From positions 1-13,002 of the forward strand of contig DATATB010000173.1 of the NCBI GenBank assembly GCA_036268995.1: a stretch of DNA of 13,002 bases. The letters run 5' to 3'. The notes beneath the pieces were generated by a model that did no database searches, had not been told where the DNA came from, and saw only the letters and a program-made list of their open reading frames with translations. This DNA comes from DATATB01 sp036268995 (lineage in GTDB: Bacteria; Planctomycetota; Planctomycetia; Pirellulales; PNKZ01). This document shows positions 1-6,072 of the stretch, in pieces. Every line of letters starts with the position of its first letter. Within the stretch, counting starts at the first letter, position 1. The position numbers were made by a program, and so were the translations under genes.

Positions 1-1
1 G

Positions 2-703
2 CGGCCTGCCACCCAGCGCAACGTGATCGCGATCGTGCTGGCGGCCTTTAATTATGCCCAGCGAGAGCAGGGCATCCGCCATCCACTCCGCGGGCTGAAG
101 AAGCCACCGCCGCAGCCGCGACTGCAATCCCTTTCGCCAGAGGACGAACTAGTGCTGTACGCAGCGACGGATCAAGCCTTTGGAGATTTTTTATTTGCGG
201 CTATTCATACCGGGCTTCGACCATTTTGCGAGTTGGCCCGATTGACCGCCGACCATGTCGAGGAGACTGGGCGCGGCATGCTATGGCGAGTCTATTCGTC
301 CAAAACCAAGAAGACTCGCAAAATCCCGGTCCGACCGGAAGTTGCAGCTCTCACACGGCGATTGATGCGCACGGCTTCGCCGGGTTCGGGCAGCCCGCTG
401 TTTAGGAATTCCCAGGGCAATCCATGGAAGAAGGTCACCGGCCGGACCCGCTTTCTTGCACTCAAGAAGAAGCTTGGCTGGGACCAGGATCCGGCGCGGC
501 AGCGGCATTCCTGTTACACCTGCCGGCACACGTTCGCGCACCGCATGCTCTCAGGCTACTGGAATGGCGGAGCCGGATGCTCAATCGAGGTATTGGCCGA
601 GCTGATGGGCAACACGCCCAAGGTCGCCTTCGACCATTACGGGCGCGAGTGGGGACAGCACTACCAAGAGCCGCTCTGGGCTGCCATCGGGACTGGTGAT
701 TGA
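2..703 (+). CDS. Tyrosine recombinase/integrase, 3' part (cut by window edge)
   Basis: The catalytic half of a phage-type tyrosine recombinase, which cuts and rejoins DNA through a tyrosine-DNA intermediate. The frame is open to the left edge. The GTG at 23 is internal to a core-binding helix (QRNVIAIVLAAFNYAQ), so the true start is outside the window. Visible motifs: arginine I in HTGLRPFCELARL (about 205-245); a basic beta-hairpin TKKTRKIPV (about 304-330); box II YTCRHTFAHR (about 514-543), with Y in place of the usual first H; LMGN (about 601-612); and the presumed nucleophile Tyr in DHYGREWG (about 629-655). The style with GYWNGGAGCSIEVLAELMGN is one I associate with planctomycete integrases. 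It ends 189 bp before the WYL gene. It may mark the edge of a mobile island, but no att site is visible and it could be an unrelated neighbour. Family call firm; role unknown. Confidence 0.85.
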   Translation, partial: RPATQRNVIAIVLAAFNYAQREQGIRHPLRGLKKPPPQPRLQSLSPEDELVLYAATDQAFGDFLFAAIHTGLRPFCELARLTADHVEETGRGMLWRVYSSKTKKTRKIPVRPEVAALTRRLMRTASPGSGSPLFRNSQGNPWKKVTGRTRFLALKKKLGWDQDPARQRHSCYTCRHTFAHRMLSGYWNGGAGCSIEVLAELMGNTPKVAFDHYGREWGQHYQEPLWAAIGTGD

Positions 704-793
704 AAGTCGTCCCGGGCTTTTGGCCGCGCATCCGCCGGAGCCGCACATGCTTGGCTCGGCCGAAATTGACATGGGGTGATTCCCCCCGCTGAA

Positions 794-807
794 CAAGCGT
801 TCGCTTG
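794..807. promoter_or_regulatory. Short inverted repeat upstream of WYL gene
   Basis: CAAGCG-TT-CGCTTG, a perfect 6-bp inverted repeat lying about 85 bp upstream of the WYL start and just upstream of the candidate promoter. It could be an operator for autoregulation, but a palindrome this short also occurs by chance. Confidence 0.25.
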
Positions 808-829
808 GACATCTGGTGCCGTGCGATGC

Positions 830-857
830 TTTACCCGCGCCTAACAACTGCTATTCT
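830..857 (+). promoter_or_regulatory. Candidate promoter for WYL regulator
   Basis: TTTACC (830-835), 16-bp spacer, TATTCT (852-857). Each box matches the sigma-70 consensus at 4 of 6 bases, and the implied start of transcription is about 30 nt before the ATG at 893. A TTGACA at 766-771 has no convincing -10 partner. Weak evidence only. Confidence 0.3.
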
Positions 858-892
858 ACAGCCCGTCCATGCGGTTTCGATTCTCATAGTCG

Positions 893-1981
893 ATGGCCAC
901 GTTGGCAGCCATGCACGATGCTTCGCCACTCTTGCGTCAGTGGAGTTTGTTGCGGGCCATCGCCGGCGACCGCGAGTCGACGGTCAAGTCGCTCGCTGCC
1001 GCCACGGGCATGAGCGAAAAGACGATCCGCCGCGACGTGTCCTTGCTGCGATGCGTCGGCTTTCCGATCGAAGAGCGATCCGGCGACTATGGCCGCAAGA
1101 CGTTCTTCTTGAACCGCCCGCATACTCCCGCGCTCGAGTTCACCTACGACGAAGCTCTGGCCCTTTACCTCTGCCGGCGTGCCTCGACCGGCTTTGGCGG
1201 CACCTTCGTCGAGCAGGCCTTGGCCGTGGCCTTTCGCAAAATCGAAACCTCGCTCGGCCGCCGCGCCGCCAAGTACGTCGACACCATGCTCGCCCGCATC
1301 GTGCAGACGCAACTCGGCGGCGACTACGCCGGCAAGGCCGAACTGCTCGATCGGCTCTTCATCGCCATCGAAGAAGATCGGGCCGTGTTCCTCACCTATC
1401 AATCCCAGCGCTCGACCGAGCCGGTCACCTACGACGTCTATCCCTACCGCGTCATCGAGCATCGCGGCTCGCTCTACCTGTTCGGCCACTCGCCCGACCA
1501 CGGCGAGCCGCGCACCTGGAAGGTAGACCGCATCACCGACGTCGGCCTGACCGACATTCATTTCCAACGCCCCGACGACGCGCAGCTCAATGCTCAGCTA
1601 TCCGGCAACTTCGGCATCTTCTCCGGCAAAGGCGACATCGCCGTCCGCATCCATTTCGCCCCCACCGCCGCCCGCTACGTGAATGAGAAGCGCATGCACG
1701 CCAGCCAGCGAGTCGCTCTTCAACCCGACGGCAGCGCCCTCGTCGAGTTCCAGCTCAGCAGTCTCGTCGAAATAAAATCCTGGATCCTCAGCTTCGGCCC
1801 CGCCGCCGAAGTGCTCGAGCCGGAGGAGTTGCGAGAGGAGATCCTCGCAGACCTTCAAGCGTTGCAATCGATGTATCGGACAGGAAAGAAATCCATGACC
1901 AGTCCGCGCAGCCGCCGCACTATGCCGGTCGTGGAATCATCGCTTCAAGGCAAGACCACGATTCCAAAAGCCCGAAAATGA
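893..1981 (+). CDS. WYL-domain HTH transcriptional regulator
   Basis: A 362-residue DNA-binding regulator of the HTH-WYL-WCX type. Residues about 16-60 form a DeoR/HTH_11-like helix-turn-helix (STVKSLAAATGMSEKTIRRDVSLL) and about 60-75 a wing. The WYL domain is about 160-215, with GSLYLFG in place of WYL and the trailing RTWKVDRI. A WCX-like C-domain follows (about 245-327). WYL proteins bind nucleic acid or nucleotide ligands, and several regulate CRISPR-Cas operons; here it lies upstream of a cas operon on the same strand, with vapBC between. The start is uncertain: ATG 893 or ATG 911, neither with a strong ribosome site. The last 35 residues look unconserved, and the final 37 bp overlap the 3' end of convergent vapC. 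A cas-regulating role is an inference from position. Confidence 0.88.
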   Translation: MATLAAMHDASPLLRQWSLLRAIAGDRESTVKSLAAATGMSEKTIRRDVSLLRCVGFPIEERSGDYGRKTFFLNRPHTPALEFTYDEALALYLCRRASTGFGGTFVEQALAVAFRKIETSLGRRAAKYVDTMLARIVQTQLGGDYAGKAELLDRLFIAIEEDRAVFLTYQSQRSTEPVTYDVYPYRVIEHRGSLYLFGHSPDHGEPRTWKVDRITDVGLTDIHFQRPDDAQLNAQLSGNFGIFSGKGDIAVRIHFAPTAARYVNEKRMHASQRVALQPDGSALVEFQLSSLVEIKSWILSFGPAAEVLEPEELREEILADLQALQSMYRTGKKSMTSPRSRRTMPVVESSLQGKTTIPKARK

Positions 1982-2337
1982 ACGTCCGACGCAACGGCAG
2001 CTCGAATGCCAAGCTCATCGATCACGACTTTGCTCGTGCAGTCGGTGAAGCTCCAGCCGGAGGCCGCCTGCTGTTGGAACAGAATCCAGGCACGACTAAA
2101 CGTGTCGGGCGTAAGAAAATGAATGCTACAGATCGTTTGCGCGAGCAGTTGCTGCCCGACTTGGAGCGCAAGTCTCGGGCGCTTTCTGGCAATCAGCAGA
2201 GTGAGCGTCTCGTCAATGCAGTAATCGGACGTAACGAGCCGCTCGTCGTTCGCTTCGAACCACTTCGCGACGCGGCCATGGTCAGGATCATCAGCCACGA
2301 AGCGCGCGAACCAGGCGCTGGTATCGACGAAGATCAT
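1945..2337 (-). CDS. vapC: VapC-type PIN-domain toxin
   Basis: A 130-residue PIN-domain protein, presumably a Mg-dependent ribonuclease toxin of a type II toxin-antitoxin system. The acidic active-site set is visible: D5 in MIFVDTSAW, E43 in YCIDETLTLL, D99 in GWSFTDC and D118 in AVASDVHF. Length is normal for VapC. Translation starts at 2337, six bases after the vapB stop, so the two are surely co-transcribed. The 3' end overlaps the convergent WYL gene by 37 bp. It sits between the WYL regulator and the cas operon and points away from the latter. Which RNA it cuts cannot be read from sequence. Confidence 0.88.
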   Translation of the reverse strand: MIFVDTSAWFARFVADDPDHGRVAKWFEANDERLVTSDYCIDETLTLLIARKRPRLALQVGQQLLAQTICSIHFLTPDTFSRAWILFQQQAASGWSFTDCTSKVVIDELGIRAAVASDVHFRAFGIVVLP

Positions 2338-2343
2338 GATCCG

Positions 2344-2583
2344 TCACTGATAGATCGCGCTGTCGTGGTCGGCTCCGCGGAACGCATCGCCAGGGTTCTC
2401 GTTGGCCACGCCGTCGATTGCCGCCAGCGCCGCCAAGTAACGAGCCCGCTCATGCGGCAGCATGGCATCCGTCGCTTGGCCGCCAGCCGCGCGCACCACG
2501 ATCGTCACCTCCGTGCCATTCGGCCAGGAGATCGGCCCCTCGACAACCACCGCGCCATTCTCAATCCGACCATGAATAACCAT
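2344..2583 (-). CDS. vapB: VapB-like antitoxin
   Basis: A 79-residue partner of the downstream PIN toxin. The N-terminus MVIHGRIENGAVVVEGPISWPNG resembles the short beta-rich antitoxin domain often paired with VapC in planctomycetes and cyanobacteria. The C-terminus (LPHERARYLAALAAIDGVANENPGDAFRGADHDSAIYQ) is the likely toxin-binding tail. It would neutralise VapC and often autorepress such pairs. The ATG at 2583 lies only 20 bp from the solitary CRISPR repeat (2604-2639), so that repeat is in the vapB 5' leader if transcription starts beyond it. No strong Shine-Dalgarno site; GGGTGG about 15-20 nt upstream is the only purine-rich stretch. An ATG at 2591 is out of frame. Confidence 0.8.
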   Translation of the reverse strand: MVIHGRIENGAVVVEGPISWPNGTEVTIVVRAAGGQATDAMLPHERARYLAALAAIDGVANENPGDAFRGADHDSAIYQ

Positions 2584-2603
2584 ACGGCCATTCTACACCA
2601 CCC

Positions 2604-2639
2604 GTTTCAATGTGGCCGCAGCCTGTTGGCCGCGGAAGG
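2604..2639 (-). repeat. Solitary CRISPR repeat (34 of 36 identical to array repeat)
   Basis: In minus sense it differs from the array repeat at two places: position 20 C to T and position 35 G to A (ending ATTGAAAC). The first change replaces a G-C pair of the 8-bp stem with a G-U wobble, so the hairpin should still form and still be cut by the array's processing enzyme. Confidence 0.93.
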
Positions 2640-2675
2640 GGAGTTCTGGGGCGTGTCGCTTCCGACCCGAAAAAC

Positions 2676-2711
2676 GCTTCAATGGAGTTCGTGGCGGATT
2701 GGCACGGAAAT
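2676..2711 (-). repeat. Degenerate CRISPR repeat supplying the 5' handle
   Basis: By ungapped comparison, 21 of 36 positions match the array repeat. Identity is concentrated in TTCCG near the start and in the last nine bases, CATTGAAGC, which include the complete 8-base handle. The 8-bp stem is gone; a 4-bp CGTG/CACG pairing could form in its place. Spacing is exact: it begins 36 bp from the good repeat. Confidence 0.75.
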
Positions 2712-2716
2712 TGGCT

Positions 2717-2750
2717 GCCGAGCACCCGACTCACCAGCCGGATGCTCGGC
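2717..2750. repeat. Inverted repeat between mini-array and promoter region
   Basis: GCCGAGCA (2717-2724) and TGCTCGGC (2743-2750) are perfect 8-bp arms with an 18-base loop. A competing pairing, CAGCCG (2735-2740) with CGGCTG (2747-2752), has a 6-base loop. In minus sense this would be in the leader of the mini-array transcript. It has no U-tract, so I do not call it a terminator. Confidence 0.45.
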
Positions 2751-2788
2751 TGCGGGCTCGCGTCCGTGCTCGCGCGCTTATCGCCAAT

Positions 2789-2817
2789 TTGTGGATCTTA
2801 GGCGCGAGTGCTAAAAA
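2789..2817 (+). promoter_or_regulatory. Candidate cas operon promoter (weak)
   Basis: TTGTGG (2789-2794), 17-bp spacer, TAAAAA (2812-2817). The implied transcription start is near 2824, at the PAM/protospacer. Other weak options exist further on, such as TAAATT at 2856-2861. The exact promoter is unsure, but it must lie in this gap because csb1 is the first gene of the operon. Confidence 0.3.
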
Positions 2818-2823
2818 TATCAA
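2795..2823 (-). promoter_or_regulatory. Candidate promoter for the crRNA-like RNA and possibly vapBC
   Basis: On the minus strand: TTGATA (2823-2818, 5 of 6 to consensus), a 17-bp spacer and TAAGAT (2800-2795, 4 of 6). Transcription would start near 2788, about 77 nt before the degenerate repeat. The -35 box is one base from the PAM of the target site, so bound Cascade would sit against it. Confidence 0.45.
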
Positions 2824-2824
2824 C

Positions 2825-2846
2825 TTAGTTTTCCGGGTAGGAAGAG
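2825..2846 (+). promoter_or_regulatory. Probable Cascade operator: PAM TTA plus partial protospacer
   Basis: TTA (2825-2827) followed by GTTTTCCGGGTAGGAAGAG (2828-2846). The solitary spacer reads GTTTTTCGGGTCGGAAGCG. The only differences are positions 6, 12 and 18, where type I crRNAs do not pair. Beyond position 19 matching falls to chance (5 of 17). The site is 73 nt before the csb1 ATG. TTN is the PAM reported for the Geobacter I-U/I-G system with a Cas4-Cas1 fusion. Confidence 0.75.
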
Positions 2847-2918
2847 GAAGGGTAGTAAATTGAACATGGTTCAGATAGATTGGTCCTAAATCAACATCCC
2901 GTTTACGTGGAGGCAGCC

Positions 2919-4412
2919 ATGCCACAACAGCTCACGCTCGACTCGCTTTCAGCGGCAGTGCGCGGAAGCGCCGCAGCATTTCGGTGTCGGACTCGACTAC
3001 AACCCGCTGGCGGGGAAGGAGACAAGGTGTTCCCGCCGACATACGCCGGGGCGGTGTACGCGACGGAGAAACGGCGTCTACCAGGCAAAGCGGATCCCGT
3101 CGATTGCGTGCTGCTGGATTCGGTGCAGAGTCTGGCAAATCGCATTGAGGATGCGCTCCAGCAGGCGATCGACGGCGGGGCGCTGGCGATGCCGTTGATC
3201 GTCGTCAACTTCGGCGACGCCGTTGCCGACGTGTGGCGCGTCACCAGCCTTCAGGCCCCACACCGCGCCGCCGACGCGATTCTACGCGACAGCCTGACGG
3301 ACCAGAAGGACGACAAAGGGAAACCACTGCCGTTCCGCAAATCGGAGGTCGGCACGGCCATTACCAACAGCAGCTTGGCTAACGCCACGGGCCTGTTTCA
3401 ATACTGTCCACACGCTTTGATCTTGGGAATATGGGATTCGACCGGGCCGAAAGGCGGCCTGGGCGCCAAGTTCGCCCGGGCGCTGGTAAGCGAAATCGTG
3501 GGGATTGACATCGAGATTGGAGCAAGAAGTCGCAGTCGAATCGATCCTCTTCAAATCGGGTTGAACGCCGGCCCTATCTACCGGCTCGCCAACGGCGGAT
3601 GGACAATTGACCCCGACGAAGCAATTCAGGAAGAGAAAAACGGCAAGCTGAGTGGCAAGGCATGCCTGTACCGGCGTAACAAGCAGAAGCAGAACGTTTA
3701 CTTCGAGCCTGGCCCACTATTTGAGAACGCGGAGACCAAAGCCCGAGCTTGGACCTATCATCCGAAGCTGGCAAAGGTTGTCCGGGAAACGCCTGCAACT
3801 GTCACGGTGAAGCTGTTTGGCGAAAACGATACGGTCGAAATTGGGAAGGATCTGCTGATCCTGTCCGTTCCGTCGAGCAGGATTCCCAAGGAGGGCAAAC
3901 CATCTTCAGCCAATCACGGTAACGTCACGCCAGATACCAAGGATGAGGACGGAACTGAGCTGGTTGGTGGTGTGACACTGTCTCATGCCGAGCACACGGC
4001 AGTGCTGTCGCTTCCGCAGCTTCGACGGCTGCGGTTCCCGATTGAAAAGTTGCCCGAAGGCAAGACGCAGATGGACGTGGACAATGCCGCCCGCACCGTG
4101 CTGGCTGCGTTGGCCCTGGTCGGTCTGACGCTTTCGCTCGAACGTGGCTGCGACCTGCGGTCCCGTTGCCTGCTTTTCCCGGAAGGGCCGTTGAGCTTCG
4201 AACTGCTCGAAACACCGGGCAAGCCGACGCCAATTACGCTCGACTCGACGCAGGCGATCGGCATCTATAAGCAAGCGGTCGATGCCGCGAGGAATCTCGG
4301 GCTTCCTTGGGATACGACACCAATCACGCTCGAACCATCGCCGGAACTCATCGCACTGGTGAAGAAGAGCCAGGAACTTGCCGCCGTAGGCGGAGAAGAC
4401 GAGGGGGAATGA
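2919..4412 (+). CDS. csb1: Type I-G Cascade backbone protein Csb1 (Cas7)
   Basis: A 497-residue Csb1 (GSU0053-type Cas7) protein that polymerises along the crRNA spacer and forms the Cascade backbone. Family signatures: TYAGAVY (about 41-47), VDCVLLDSVQSLANRIEDAL (61-80), APHRAADAILRDS (113-125), CPHALILGIWDSTGPKGG followed by LGAKFARALVSEIVGIDIEI (163-200), and GGVTLSHAEHTAVLSL (about 350-365). The ATG at 2919 is preferred over 2880 because GTGGAGG lies 6-12 bases before it and the 13 extra residues look unconserved. It is longer than I recall for many Csb1 proteins; the hydrophilic stretch around 3880-3960 may be a loop. First gene of the effector operon; csb2 begins one base after its stop, so translation is probably coupled. 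The probable Cascade operator is just upstream. Confidence 0.93.
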   Translation: MPQQLTLDSLSAAVRGSAAAFRCRTRLQPAGGEGDKVFPPTYAGAVYATEKRRLPGKADPVDCVLLDSVQSLANRIEDALQQAIDGGALAMPLIVVNFGDAVADVWRVTSLQAPHRAADAILRDSLTDQKDDKGKPLPFRKSEVGTAITNSSLANATGLFQYCPHALILGIWDSTGPKGGLGAKFARALVSEIVGIDIEIGARSRSRIDPLQIGLNAGPIYRLANGGWTIDPDEAIQEEKNGKLSGKACLYRRNKQKQNVYFEPGPLFENAETKARAWTYHPKLAKVVRETPATVTVKLFGENDTVEIGKDLLILSVPSSRIPKEGKPSSANHGNVTPDTKDEDGTELVGGVTLSHAEHTAVLSLPQLRRLRFPIEKLPEGKTQMDVDNAARTVLAALALVGLTLSLERGCDLRSRCLLFPEGPLSFELLETPGKPTPITLDSTQAIGIYKQAVDAARNLGLPWDTTPITLEPSPELIALVKKSQELAAVGGEDEGE

Positions 4413-4413
4413 C

Positions 4414-6072
4414 ATGCCCAGCTTTTCCTTCGTCATCGAGTACCTTACCGGCTACGCCGTCGCAACCGATCCGGCCAATCGCGAACGGGCCGAATGGCCA
4501 CCGCACCCGGCCCGCGTTTTCATGGCGCTGGCGGCGGCGCATTTCGAGGCCGATTCATCGGACGCATCGCAGCGCGACGCGCTAGAATGGCTCGCCGCGC
4601 TTGACGCCCCCTCGATGGCAATCCCGCAACAATTCGCGCCGCGCGACGTACTGACCAACTACGTGCCGGTTAACGATATGCAGCCCGGCAAGCTAAGGGA
4701 CATCGAAGCAATTGATTGGGCGGAGTTGACCAAGCATAAGAAGCAATTCGACGACAAAAAAAAGAGCGTTGCCGAACGCCTTGGGACGATACCGAGCTAC
4801 CGCTTCAACAAGCAGCCCCGTACCTTCCCCCGCGTCCACGTCGGCAACGAGCCTTTGCGCCTGACGTGGGAATACACCTTCGATGGCTCGCATCATCTCG
4901 ACGCGCTCGAAATCATCTGCCGCAACGTCACACGGGTAGGACATTCTTCGTCGTTGGTTTGGGTTCGGCTGGAACGCGACGCTTCTGTGGAACCCACGCA
5001 TGTGCCAGATGACCACGCCCTTGAAAAAGGAGTGCGGATTGCTCGGGCGGGCGCGTTGCGACGACTGGACGGCGCCTTCAACAAGTCAGCGATTGATGAG
5101 TTTGTTGCACTGGAAGAGCAAATCGGCACTTCAAAGGGCAAGGCAAAGAAGCAGCTTCAGGAAAAACTTGAAGAGCGATTCCCGCAAGGCCAGCCGACAT
5201 CGCAACGACCGGTATTCTCGATTAGCCAGGGGTATCGGCCAGTCACCCCGCCGCCAGCCGACGTGGTGGCCTCCTCATTTGATCCCAACTTCACCGTGCT
5301 GCGCGAATCGGACGATGCAAGGCAGACATTCGGCCTTGAGTCTACCGCACTTCTCACGGACTCACTTCGTAAGTTGATCATGCAACAGTCCAGCGTTCAG
5401 CCAGTTCCATCTTGGGTCGGTGGTCACGAATCCAACGGCGACAAGCTAACGTCTCAAAATCACATGGCGTTGATACCGCTCGCATTTGTCGGCAGTCGGC
5501 ACGCCGACGGGCACCTGATGGGCGTCGGCGTCATGCTGCCGCGGGATCTGTCTTACCGCGAGCGGGCAAACGTGTTTTCGCCGATCCTGTTCGATGAAAA
5601 CACGAATGAGCCCAAGACGCTTGAGCTGAAGCTGGGTCGGGCCGGCGTGTGGAAGATCGACCGCGAAACCGGCACATCGCCCAAACAAACACTGCAAACG
5701 CCGACATATACCGCACCGAGCTTATCTTGGGCGACGGTCACGCCGATCTTGCTGGATCGGATGCCAAAGACGGATCGCGTCAAAGACCCGAACGCATGGC
5801 GCGAGGAAGTCGCCGGCATTATCTCTCTGTCGTGCCAGCGTGTCGGCCTGCCTGAACCTGTCGCGGTTCGTGTCGAAAAGACCCCATTCTTCCGCGGCTC
5901 ACTGCGGGCGATGCCTGGCCAGGGCGGGTTTCCGCAGCTTCGCAAAGACAAGTTTCAGGTACATGTTGCCCTTGAGTTCGATCAACCGGTGCAAGGCCCC
6001 GTGTTGCTCGGCGCCGGGCGATTTCGCGGCTATGGCCTGATGCGTCCTTGGAAAAGCGGGGATGATCGATGA
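4414..6072 (+). CDS. csb2: Type I-G Csb2, Cas5/Cas6-like fusion
   Basis: A 552-residue Csb2 (GSU0054-type) protein. In I-G systems it combines a Cas5-like part, which caps the crRNA 5' handle, with a Cas6-like part that cuts repeat RNA. The N-terminus has SFVIEYLTGYAVA and the hallmark EWPPHPARVFMALAAAH (27-43). The C-terminus has the RAMP glycine-rich loop GAGRFRGYGLMRP (about 533-545), preceded by FFRGSLRAMPGQGGFPQ. The catalytic residues for RNA cutting cannot be assigned by eye. The ribosome site is GAGGGGGA at 4401-4408, inside the csb1 end. Its stop overlaps the cas3 start (ATGA). It should process both the main array and the solitary unit near 2604, since both keep the hairpin. Confidence 0.92.
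   Translation: MPSFSFVIEYLTGYAVATDPANRERAEWPPHPARVFMALAAAHFEADSSDASQRDALEWLAALDAPSMAIPQQFAPRDVLTNYVPVNDMQPGKLRDIEAIDWAELTKHKKQFDDKKKSVAERLGTIPSYRFNKQPRTFPRVHVGNEPLRLTWEYTFDGSHHLDALEIICRNVTRVGHSSSLVWVRLERDASVEPTHVPDDHALEKGVRIARAGALRRLDGAFNKSAIDEFVALEEQIGTSKGKAKKQLQEKLEERFPQGQPTSQRPVFSISQGYRPVTPPPADVVASSFDPNFTVLRESDDARQTFGLESTALLTDSLRKLIMQQSSVQPVPSWVGGHESNGDKLTSQNHMALIPLAFVGSRHADGHLMGVGVMLPRDLSYRERANVFSPILFDENTNEPKTLELKLGRAGVWKIDRETGTSPKQTLQTPTYTAPSLSWATVTPILLDRMPKTDRVKDPNAWREEVAGIISLSCQRVGLPEPVAVRVEKTPFFRGSLRAMPGQGGFPQLRKDKFQVHVALEFDQPVQGPVLLGAGRFRGYGLMRPWKSGDDR

Larger units (their letters stand above)
2604..2711 (-). ncRNA. Solitary crRNA-like unit, probable cas-regulating guide RNA
   Basis: One near-intact repeat (2604-2639), one 36-bp spacer (2640-2675) and one degenerate repeat (2676-2711). 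Sense is minus strand because the repeats then end in ATTGAAGC/ATTGAAAC as in the main array. A processed guide would carry the intact ATTGAAGC 5' handle from the degenerate repeat, the spacer beginning GTTTTTCGGG, and the hairpin of the good repeat as its 3' part. The first 19 spacer bases match the csb1 upstream DNA at 2828-2846 except at positions 6, 12 and 18. Known analogues are CreA of CreTA modules and crRNA-like cas-regulating RNAs of other types. The alternative is a decayed second array with a self-targeting spacer. Expression is inferred. Confidence 0.75.

Noticed and set aside
805..1686. 293-residue arginine-rich open frame
   Set aside because: Shadow frame of the WYL gene in GC-rich DNA, with arginine-rich low-complexity composition.
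2604..2711. tracrRNA-type function for the solitary repeat
   Set aside because: Type I systems need no tracrRNA, no Cas9 or Cas12 is present, and the unit has repeat-spacer-repeat architecture with a target.
2717..2750. Rho-independent terminator
   Set aside because: The inverted repeat has an 18-base loop and no T-run on either side.
1978..2814. 278-residue plus-strand open frame across vapBC and the mini-array
   Set aside because: It is the antisense shadow of vapC and vapB and runs through the CRISPR repeat; no family features.
2880..2918. Longer csb1 start at ATG 2880
   Set aside because: The 13 added residues look unconserved, and the ATG at 2919 has GTGGAGG at proper spacing.
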